NCBI GenBank assembly: GCA_028291445.1
Contig: JAQGIA010000554.1
Span: forward strand, 1-6,150
Length of the DNA stretch: 6,150 bases
Source: Belnapia sp.
GTDB lineage: Bacteria; Pseudomonadota; Alphaproteobacteria; Acetobacterales; Acetobacteraceae
Reading direction: 5' to 3'
This document shows positions 1 through 5,064 of the stretch, one piece after another (the first letter of the stretch is position 1; each line of letters starts with the position of its first letter). The notes below the pieces were generated by a model. It had not been told where the DNA came from. It made no database searches and worked only from the letters and a program-made list of their open reading frames with translations. The translations under genes and the position numbers were made by a program.

Positions 1-558
1 CCCGACCAGGCCCAGCAGCAGCCCGAGGAACAGGCTGGTCAGCCCGCGCAGCGCCGAGCCGCCCAGCACCGCCGAGACGGTGACGAAGCACAGCAGCATC
101 AGCGAGAAATACTCCGCGGGTCCCAGCTTCAGCGCCAGATCCACCACGACCGGGCCGAGGAAGCTGATCCCCAGGGTGCCGATGGTCCCGGCGACGAAGC
201 TGCCGATGGCGGCGGTCGCCAGCGCCGGTCCCGCCCGGCCGTTGCGCGCCATCTTGGCGCCTTCGAGGGCGGTGATGATCGAGCCGCTTTCACCCGGCGT
301 GTTCAACAGGATGGAGGTGGTGGAGCCGCCATACATCGCGCCATAGAAGACGCCGCAGAACAGGATGAAGGCCCCCGTGGCCTCAACCTTGAAGGTGATC
401 GGCAGCAGCAGCGCGATGGTCAGCGCCGGACCGATGCCCGGCAGCACGCCGACGGCGGTGCCGAGGAAGCAGCCCAGCAGCGCCCAGCCCAGGTTGGTCA
501 GGGTCAGCGCATGGGAGAAGCCGAGCTGGAGCCCGGCGATGCTCTCCATCATGGGCAT
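1..558 (-). CDS. tctA: Tripartite tricarboxylate transporter large permease TctA (C-terminus cut by window start)
   Basis: Large membrane subunit of a TTT-family secondary carrier, which moves the solute delivered by TctC across the inner membrane using an ion gradient. The visible 186 residues are the N-terminal part of a protein that is usually about 500 residues. They show the family's hallmarks: a first hydrophobic segment (about 21-50) carrying LPGIGP at 39-44, a second segment (about 62-75), the signature [15 protein letters not shown] at 76-90, and further membrane segments at about 112-145 and 150-186. The frame is open to base 1. Three in-frame ATGs lie close together (558, 552, 549). 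I chose the first, but the upstream GGCAGGCAGC is only a weak ribosome binding site, and MESIAG from 549 resembles typical family starts. It is the last visible gene of tctC-tctB-tctA, 46 nt after tctB. The family is certain; the exact start is not. Confidence 0.95.
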   Translation of the reverse strand, partial: MPMMESIAGLQLGFSHALTLTNLGWALLGCFLGTAVGVLPGIGPALTIALLLPITFKVEATGAFILFCGVFYGAMYGGSTTSILLNTPGESGSIITALEGAKMARNGRAGPALATAAIGSFVAGTIGTLGISFLGPVVVDLALKLGPAEYFSLMLLCFVTVSAVLGGSALRGLTSLFLGLLLGLVG

Positions 559-604
559 GCTGCCTGCCGGGCGGCCGTGCCGCGGGTCAGATAGGCAGGC
601 CGCA

Positions 605-1117
605 TCATGGGTCCACCTCAAGCCCGAAGAACCGCAGCACCAGGCCTTCCAGCAGCCCGGCGCCGATATTCACCCCCAGCACCTCGACGAAGCCGAACCA
701 GACCAGCAGGGTCAGCACCAGCGCCAGCACCAGGTCGCGCAGCGGCCGGCGCGAGCCGAAGGCGGCCGCCACCAGCACGAATTGCACCGTCGCCGCGAAG
801 GAAAAGCCGAGGGGCCCGATCAGCACGAGGTTCGCCGCCAGCCCGGCCAGCAGCAGGCCCAGCGCCCGCCAATTGGTCGGCGGCGCCTCCTGCACGTCTT
901 CCAACCCATGGGACCAGCCGCCGCGCAGCGCGCTGGCCAGCAACCCCACGCCCAGCGCCAGCAGCCCGGCACCGACTCCATAGGGCACCGGCTTCGGGCC
1001 GACCTGGGCATAGATGGGCGAGTCCGGGATGACGCTCGCCTGCCACAGCGTCAGCACGCCGAGCAGCAGGACGAACAGCCCGACCAGCAGGTCGGGACGC
1101 GCGCCGGGGCGGGTCAC
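605..1117 (-). CDS. tctB: Tripartite tricarboxylate transporter small membrane subunit TctB
   Basis: Small integral membrane partner of TctA, 170 residues, a normal size for this poorly conserved subunit. Hydrophobic segments are visible at about 10-29, 46-64, 84-102, 104-120 and 127-147. The loop after the first segment holds [11 protein letters not shown] (39-49), matching the G-P-x-x-x-P-Y/F type motif common in TctB. A charged loop (about 65-83) separates the two halves. The start is a GTG at 1117-1115 whose last two bases begin the tctC stop (GTGA overlap). An AAGGAG at 1134-1129 inside the tctC end, 11 nt upstream, serves as ribosome binding site, so translation is probably coupled to tctC. 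The frame extends far upstream without a stop, but that extension runs antiframe through tctC and sapC and is not coding. Assignment rests on size, hydrophobicity and its place between tctC and tctA. Confidence 0.92.
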   Translation of the reverse strand: MTRPGARPDLLVGLFVLLLGVLTLWQASVIPDSPIYAQVGPKPVPYGVGAGLLALGVGLLASALRGGWSHGLEDVQEAPPTNWRALGLLLAGLAANLVLIGPLGFSFAATVQFVLVAAAFGSRRPLRDLVLALVLTLLVWFGFVEVLGVNIGAGLLEGLVLRFFGLEVDP

Positions 1118-2109
1118 GCGAGCCCGATCTCCTTCAGCACCGTCTCGGTCTTGGCCACGTCTTCGGCGAGAAAGCTGGCGAAGGCCTCGCCGGTCAGGAA
1201 GGCATCGCCCCAGTCCCGGGTCTGCAGCATCGCCGCCCAGGCCGGCAGGGCATGCAGCTCGGTCATCAGGGCCACCAGCTTCTCCCGTGCGTCGGGGCGG
1301 ATGCCGGGCGGGGCGAAGACGCCGCGCCAATTGGTCATCACCACATCGACGCCGCTTTCCTTGAGCGTCGGGATGACAGGGTCGGTCCGGGTCGGGCCGG
1401 TGGTCGCCAGCGCCCGCATGCGGCCCGACTTGATCTGCTCGGCGAATTCCGAAAGCCCGGAGATGCCGGCCTTCACCTGCGCCCCGAGGATCGCCGCCTG
1501 GGCCGGCCCGCCGCCGGCGAAGGCGACGTAGGACCCCTCCTTCGCCGAGCGGCCGAGCGACTTCAGGATCAGCCCCAGGGTAATGTGGTCGGTGCCCCCG
1601 GCCGAGCCGCCGGCGATCGAGACCCCGCCCGGATTGGCCTTCAGCGCCGCCAGCAGCCCGGCCAGGTCCTGGATGTCGGAGCTGGATGGCACCACGATCA
1701 CCCCCGCCTCCTCGGTCAGCCGGGCGATCGGGGTGAGGTCCTTCATGCCGACCGGGGTGCGGTTGGTCAGCGTCGCGCCCACCATGATCGAGCCGGTGAC
1801 CATCAGCGCATCCGGCCGGCCGCGGCGCTGGCCGACGAAGCGCGGCAGGCCCACCGAGCCACCGGCGCCGCCGACGTTCTCGAATTGAAAGGTGCCGACC
1901 AGCCCGGCCTGCCGCGCCACCTGCTCGATCGCCCGGCCGAGCCCGTCCCAACCGCCGCCCGGCCCCGCCGGGATGAACATGTACAGGCTGGGAAGGCGCG
2001 GCTGCGCCCATGCTAGCGAGGGGGTCACCAAGGGAGCCACCGAGGCAACCACCGTCGCCGCGCTGCCGAGGCCGAAGGTCGCGGTCATGAGGTGACGGCG
2101 TCCGAGCAT
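1114..2109 (-). CDS. tctC: Periplasmic solute-binding protein TctC (Bug family)
   Basis: Extracytoplasmic binding receptor of the TTT system, which captures a small, probably carboxylated solute in the periplasm and hands it to TctA/TctB. The protein has 331 residues, typical for Bug proteins. The N-terminus has a basic start with GRRHLM (3-8), a hydrophobic stretch (about 9-33) and a likely cleavage after AWA (33-35). The twin arginine makes Tat export possible, though Sec is not excluded. Mature-domain landmarks are FIPAGPGGGWDGLGR (45-59), the glycine-rich FENVGGAGGSVG, IAGGSAGGTDHI and the late RALATTG. These are the usual ligand-loop motifs of the family. The start at 2109 is preceded by AGGGGG with 5 nt spacing; a second in-frame ATG at 2088 would remove the arginine pair and is less likely. 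First gene of the operon. Substrate cannot be predicted: Bug receptors bind diverse acids and amides. Confidence 0.95.
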   Translation of the reverse strand: MLGRRHLMTATFGLGSAATVVASVAPLVTPSLAWAQPRLPSLYMFIPAGPGGGWDGLGRAIEQVARQAGLVGTFQFENVGGAGGSVGLPRFVGQRRGRPDALMVTGSIMVGATLTNRTPVGMKDLTPIARLTEEAGVIVVPSSSDIQDLAGLLAALKANPGGVSIAGGSAGGTDHITLGLILKSLGRSAKEGSYVAFAGGGPAQAAILGAQVKAGISGLSEFAEQIKSGRMRALATTGPTRTDPVIPTLKESGVDVVMTNWRGVFAPPGIRPDAREKLVALMTELHALPAWAAMLQTRDWGDAFLTGEAFASFLAEDVAKTETVLKEIGLA

Positions 2110-2114
2110 GATTT

Positions 2115-2120
2115 CCCCCT
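2115..2120 (-). promoter_or_regulatory. Ribosome binding site of tctC
   Basis: AGGGGG on the minus strand, 5 nt before the ATG at 2109. It supports the upstream ATG, and so the form of the protein with the twin-arginine signal, over the ATG at 2088. Confidence 0.6.
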
Positions 2121-2388
2121 GAAGGCTTTGCTTCCGCAGCCTGGTCGCGGCGCGGGTACCAGCGTCTTAACGCGGTTGCGGCAGCCGGGCGATGGCCCAG
2201 CCGCGACCCGGCGCGCCATGTTAACGGGAAATAACCCTTCCCAGCCGAGGCTGCCGCCCCCGGCAGGATATCCCGCGCGATGCCAGCGCCATGACGGATC
2301 CTGGCCATGGCGGCTTGCCGTACCGCGAACCTGGCCTTCGGCTGGCCGCCATCCTGGCACTGCTGCTGGCCCTGGCCGGGCTGCGGCC

Positions 2389-2405
2389 TCCGCCTGCCGG
2401 GCGGA
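2389..2405 (-). terminator. Possible hairpin after sapC
   Basis: TCCGCC, a 5-nt loop and GGCGGA form a perfect 6-bp stem starting 38 nt after the sapC stop. There is no T-tract on either side, so it is not a classic intrinsic terminator, and in DNA this GC-rich short stems are common by chance. Offered only as a candidate. Confidence 0.2.
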
Positions 2406-2442
2406 ACAGCCATCCCCGCCGCCGGGCTGAAGGCGCGGGACT

Positions 2443-3189
2443 TCAGCCGCGGATATCCTTGGCGAGGTCCGGGATGCTGCCGATCGACAGCAGATGCGCA
2501 TAGATCGGCTCCAGCCAGCCGTGGTCCCGCAGTTCCACCAGTTGTTCGGCCGGCAGCGCGGCCAGGGCCGGCCGGTCCACCGCGAAGAAACCGTCGATCC
2601 TGAGCGGCTTGCCGTGATGCTCGAACTGCACCACCGAGGGCCGCAGCAGACCAAGCTCGGCCAGCCGCAGGGTCATGACCCGGGTGCGCAGCAACGCCTC
2701 CTCGACCGAGCGGGTGAAGGCGAAGGCGCGCTCGAGCTGCGGCGCCGGCTTGCCATCCGGGGCGAACAGCGGCTCGCCCACCGTATCGCTGACCTGCGGC
2801 GCGCCGGGATCGATGCAGAGCGCCAGTTCCTCGGAGCCGGGGGCGACCCGCAGCAGGAAAAAGGGAAACCGCCGCAGATAAGCCGGTACATAGGCGCCGA
2901 TCTTCCACGCCCCGCCGCTGTCGACGAACAGGTTGGTCCCGGCGGCGAGGCCGGTGATGACCACCGGCATATGCGGCGCCTGGGCTGCGAAGACGATCGG
3001 CAGGCTGCGGGCAGCGACGGTGAATTCCTCGGCCGCGAGCGGAATCGCGCTGGCGCCGGCGGCGAAGCCATAGCCGGCATCGCGTAGCCGGAGCGCGGCA
3101 TGGCGCTCCGCCGTCAACCCTTCGAGGCTGCGGTAGAGCGGTGGCAGGCTGCCGGTCGCCGGTGCATCGGCAATCAGGACATCGGACAT
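2443..3189 (-). CDS. SapC family protein
   Basis: Member of the SapC-like family (Pfam SapC), named after a gene linked to S-layer loci in Campylobacter; the biochemical role is not established. The 248 residues match the usual family length. Recognisable family features are the N-terminal LPPLYRSLEGLTAERHAALRL (15-35), the central AYVPAYLRRFPF (99-110), then FLLRVAP, LFAPDGKP (141-148) and DGFFAVDRPALAALP (199-213). No signal peptide or membrane segment is visible, so a cytoplasmic protein is expected. The ATG at 3189 was chosen because AAGGAG (3203-3198) lies 8 nt upstream and family similarity begins soon after; the frame stays open to 3315 but that stretch looks like leader. It is divergent from the repeat protein/JmjC oxygenase pair. 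From general knowledge, SapC genes often sit beside cupin/JmjC-type oxygenase genes in proteobacteria, which makes a shared role plausible. Confidence 0.9.
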   Translation of the reverse strand: MSDVLIADAPATGSLPPLYRSLEGLTAERHAALRLRDAGYGFAAGASAIPLAAEEFTVAARSLPIVFAAQAPHMPVVITGLAAGTNLFVDSGGAWKIGAYVPAYLRRFPFFLLRVAPGSEELALCIDPGAPQVSDTVGEPLFAPDGKPAPQLERAFAFTRSVEEALLRTRVMTLRLAELGLLRPSVVQFEHHGKPLRIDGFFAVDRPALAALPAEQLVELRDHGWLEPIYAHLLSIGSIPDLAKDIRG

Positions 3190-3197
3190 GTGATCGG

Positions 3198-3203
3198 CTC
3201 CTT
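3198..3203 (-). promoter_or_regulatory. Ribosome binding site of sapC
   Basis: AAGGAG on the minus strand, 8 nt before the ATG at 3189. It decides the start, because the reading frame itself remains open for another 42 codons upstream. Confidence 0.7.
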
Positions 3204-3231
3204 CGAAACGGCTTGCGCCCACATCGAAACG
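3203..3231. repeat. Paired 8-bp direct repeat TCGAAACG upstream of sapC
   Basis: TCGAAACG occurs at 3203-3210 and again at 3224-3231, exactly 21 bp apart, i.e. two helical turns, on the same DNA face. The first copy abuts the sapC ribosome binding site. Such spacing is typical of paired protein-binding sites. Chance or a remnant of coding sequence is possible. Confidence 0.35.
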
Positions 3232-3308
3232 TTCCAGCAAGAACTCCGCGACAGAATGCGCCATTCGCCGGTCCCGGTCTGCCGTCATGCCATGCATCCC
3301 GCGGCGCT

Positions 3309-3323
3309 GCCCCAAAAGGGGGC
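3309..3323. promoter_or_regulatory. Palindrome in the divergent intergenic region
   Basis: GCCCCAAAAGGGGGC, a 5-bp perfect dyad around a 5-nt AAAAG centre. It lies about midway between the two divergent start codons and could be an operator or a small hairpin. There is no T-tract, so a terminator is unlikely. Confidence 0.3.
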
Positions 3324-3333
3324 GTCAGGATAG

Positions 3334-3362
3334 TTGCATATCGATGTCGCAAGGGTTGAGAT
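3334..3362 (+). promoter_or_regulatory. Weak candidate promoter for the repeat protein/oxygenase pair
   Basis: TTGCAT at 3334-3339 and TGAGAT at 3357-3362 are 17 bp apart, about 45 nt before the ATG at 3407. The -35 box is fair and the -10 box poor. The same stretch contains TTGC at 3334-3337 and GCAA at 3349-3352 as inverted arms flanking ATCGAT, so it may instead be a regulator site. Confidence 0.25.
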
Positions 3363-3395
3363 TGGGCCAAGGCCGGTGCCCAGGGCTGTCGCAGC

Positions 3396-3403
3396 AGGAG
3401 GAA
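3396..3403 (+). promoter_or_regulatory. Strong ribosome binding site of the repeat protein
   Basis: AGGAGGAA, near-perfect complement to the 16S 3' end, with its GGAGG core 5 nt before the ATG at 3407. It fixes this start over the upstream in-frame ATGs and indicates efficient translation of the small repeat protein. Confidence 0.75.
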
Positions 3404-3406
3404 GCA

Positions 3407-3853
3407 ATGGACGAGCCGATCCGGAACGAACGCCTTGGCCGGCGGCTCCTGGTACTGCAGGTGGCCGGACTGGGCGCCGCGACGGTGGCCGGTGCCGGCA
3501 CGGCGGAAGCGGCCGGCGGCCTTGCCCCGCCAACCGCTCTGGTGCCCACCCCGGTCCCCGCTGCCGAGACGGTTCGCACGGACAACGACCCGAACGACTC
3601 CCCGGGCTATGGCCGGCGTGGTTATGGCGGCGGTGGCGGTGGGCGCACCGACAACGACCCGCGCGACTCGCCCGGCTATGGCCGTGGCTATTCCGGCGGC
3701 TACAATGCCGCGCCGCAGCGTCGCAGCATCACCGACAACGACTCGAACGACGGCCAGGGCCGCGGCCGCGGCTACACACCGCCGCCGCAACGCCGCAGCG
3801 TCACCGACAACGACCCGAACGACGGGCAGGGCCGCGGCCGCGGCTGGCGATGA
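3407..3853 (+). CDS. Small exported TDND-repeat protein of unknown function
   Basis: 148-residue protein that I cannot assign to a named family. The N-terminus carries LGRRLLVLQ (10-18), a hydrophobic stretch to about 33 and a likely cleavage after AEA (33-35). The arginine pair is Tat-like. A Pro-rich linker (41-55) follows, then four repeats beginning at residues 58, 81, 109 and 133. Each has the core TDND[P/S][N/R]D, followed by SPGYGR in copies 1-2 and GQGRGRG in copies 3-4. Copies 3 and 4 are also preceded by PQRRS(I/V). Gly/Tyr-rich spacers separate the copies. No cysteine, no membrane segment after the signal. The mature protein should be disordered, rich in Asp, Asn, Arg and Gly. The stop overlaps the oxygenase start (ATGA), so the two are co-translated. 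It could be a cation-binding or surface protein, or a substrate of the neighbouring hydroxylase; the last is inference. Confidence 0.88.
   Translation: MDEPIRNERLGRRLLVLQVAGLGAATVAGAGTAEAAGGLAPPTALVPTPVPAAETVRTDNDPNDSPGYGRRGYGGGGGGRTDNDPRDSPGYGRGYSGGYNAAPQRRSITDNDSNDGQGRGRGYTPPPQRRSVTDNDPNDGQGRGRGWR
3578..3847 (+). repeat. Four in-gene repeats encoding TDND[P/S]xD
   Basis: Repeat cores begin at 3578, 3647, 3731 and 3803 (intervals 69, 84 and 72 bp, all whole codons). The last two copies are nearly identical DNA: 3714-3773 matches 3786-3845 at about 55 of 60 positions by hand count, pointing to a relatively recent 72-bp tandem duplication. The first two share ACN GAC AAC GAC CCG and the GGCTATGGCCG tail. 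Confidence 0.85.
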
Positions 3854-5064
3854 CCCAGCCGGCCATCCCGCACCCGCCCCTGTTGCCGCCAACCCTGGCG
3901 GAAGCCGCCGCGGCGCTGGCCTTCGGCGCGCTGCCGCTCGACGAGGTTCTGGCGCTGCGGGAAGCCACGGGCTGGCGGCATTTCCCCGGTGCCACGCCGG
4001 GCCGTTTCGCTGGCCTGATCTCGGTGCCGGTGCTGGACGCGCTGCTGACGAATGATGCGGCCCGGGCGCCCCGCATTTCGCTGGCCGATGCCGCCCAGGC
4101 CGGCAGCGCCAGCGTGCCCGAGGCGGAATACTGCCTGCCCGATGGCCGGATCGACCCGCTGCGGCTGCTGGCGCGCTTCGATGCCGGCGCCACGCTCATC
4201 GTTTCCCAGTTGCAGGATCTGCACCCGCCCCTGGCCGGCTTCTGCCGTGGGCTGGAGAAGCTGTTCCTGCACGGCGTCCAGGCCAATGCCTATCTGACCC
4301 CGCCCGGCGCCCAGGGCTTCCGCCTGCATTACGACACGCATGACGTGCTGGTGCTGCAGGTCGAAGGGCCGAAGACCTGGCACATCTGGCCCGGCCAGCC
4401 GCTGCCCTTCCCGACCAGCCGGACCCCCTGGCAGCGCGAGATGACCCCCACCGAGCCCGCCCCGGTGACCTTGACCTTGCAGCCCGGCGAAGCGCTGTAC
4501 CTGCCGCGCGGCACGCTGCATGAAGCCCGCGGCGCCGAGGCCGCCGCTTCGCTGCACCTGACCATCGGCCTGCTGGAACCATCCTGGGCGGAAGCGCTGC
4601 ACCTGCTGCTGGACCGGCAGGAGGCGGAGAACCCCGCGCTGCGTGCGCCCTTCCCCAGTTGGCGGCTGGGCGAGGCGGCGGCGGCGCCAGGCCTGCGCAC
4701 GGCCCTGGCCATGCGGCTCGACGGGTTGGGGACCGCGCCGGCGCTGGAGCAGCTCTCGCTCGGCCTGCTGGAATCCCTGGCGGGGCAGCGCATGCCCTTG
4801 CCGGGTCGCGGCCTGCTGACCCCGCCGCCGAAGCCCGAGGCAAGGCTGCGGCTGGCCGATGGCATGCTGCATCATGTGGCCGCCCTGCCGGATGGCAGCG
4901 CGGAATTGCGGTGGGCCGGTGGCCGGCTGCCGCTCACCGCGCCACAACTTGCCTGGCTGGAAGCGCTGGCCACCGGCGCTACCCCCGTGGGCCTGGCGGC
5001 GGATGGGGGTGCGGTGGAGTTCTGTCGCCGGCTGGCGGCGGCGGGGCTGCTGGAGCCGGGCTAG
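3850..5064 (+). CDS. JmjC/cupin-type 2-oxoglutarate- and Fe(II)-dependent protein hydroxylase (ribosomal-oxygenase-like)
   Basis: 404-residue oxygenase of the Cupin_4/JmjC type, resembling NO66, MINA53 and bacterial YcfD/RoxA, which hydroxylate residues in ribosomal proteins. The iron triad is visible: H160 and D162 in FRLHYDTHD, and H224 in YLPRGTLHEA. Y148 (NAYLTPP) and K175 (VEGPKTW) lie 12 residues before and 15 after the first iron His, the positions of the 2-oxoglutarate ligands in NO66. Core motifs are NAYLTPPGAQGF (146-157), LVLQVEGPKTWHIW (167-180) and LQPGEALYLP (210-219). The C-terminal part (about 325-404) fits the winged-helix-like end of this family. No signal peptide: cytoplasmic. 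The ATG sits in an ATGA overlap with the repeat gene, so expression is coupled. The frame is open back to 3334, but that region belongs to the repeat gene's other frame. Catalytic class is well supported; the substrate (L16-like ribosomal protein or the adjacent repeat protein) is not known. Confidence 0.93.
   Translation: MTQPAIPHPPLLPPTLAEAAAALAFGALPLDEVLALREATGWRHFPGATPGRFAGLISVPVLDALLTNDAARAPRISLADAAQAGSASVPEAEYCLPDGRIDPLRLLARFDAGATLIVSQLQDLHPPLAGFCRGLEKLFLHGVQANAYLTPPGAQGFRLHYDTHDVLVLQVEGPKTWHIWPGQPLPFPTSRTPWQREMTPTEPAPVTLTLQPGEALYLPRGTLHEARGAEAAASLHLTIGLLEPSWAEALHLLLDRQEAENPALRAPFPSWRLGEAAAAPGLRTALAMRLDGLGTAPALEQLSLGLLESLAGQRMPLPGRGLLTPPPKPEARLRLADGMLHHVAALPDGSAELRWAGGRLPLTAPQLAWLEALATGATPVGLAADGGAVEFCRRLAAAGLLEPG

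Larger units (their letters stand above)
2110..2442. other. 333-nt intergenic region between sapC and tctC
   Basis: No gene is convincing here. It must hold the promoter of the minus-strand tct operon and the 3' end of the sapC transcript. The most AT-leaning part is 2161-2240, with gttaac at 2219-2224 and the run gggaaataaccc nearby, which is the likeliest promoter/operator zone, though I see no clear -35/-10 pair. A perfect 6-bp hairpin lies at 2389-2405. Several open frames cross the region but lack ribosome binding sites and protein-like composition. Confidence 0.6.

Noticed and set aside
365..1531. A 388-codon plus-strand open frame across tctA, tctB and tctC
   Set aside because: Antisense to three well-recognised genes; rich in Gln/Arg/Pro with no domain.
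2291..2503. A 70-codon plus-strand open frame with a hydrophobic stretch (LAAILALLLALAGL)
   Set aside because: It could pass for a small signal-bearing protein, but it lacks a ribosome binding site, ends antisense inside sapC and becomes Arg/Pro-rich after the hydrophobic part.
3190..3315. N-terminal extension of sapC by 42 codons
   Set aside because: The frame is open, but the strong AAGGAG at 3203-3198 and the start of family similarity favour the ATG at 3189.
3578..3847. CRISPR array or non-coding tandem repeat
   Set aside because: The repeats are spaced in whole codons, encode a conserved peptide motif and sit inside a gene with a signal sequence.
3334..3849. N-terminal extension of the oxygenase by 172 codons
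   Set aside because: This stretch is the repeat gene read in another frame; the repeat gene has the better ribosome binding site and a clear signal and repeats, and the ATGA overlap gives the oxygenase a natural start.
605..3892. A 1095-codon minus-strand open frame spanning tctB, tctC and sapC regions
   Set aside because: Only its last 170 codons (tctB) are protein-like. The rest is Arg/Pro/Gly-rich antiframe of tctC and sapC, a product of high GC content.
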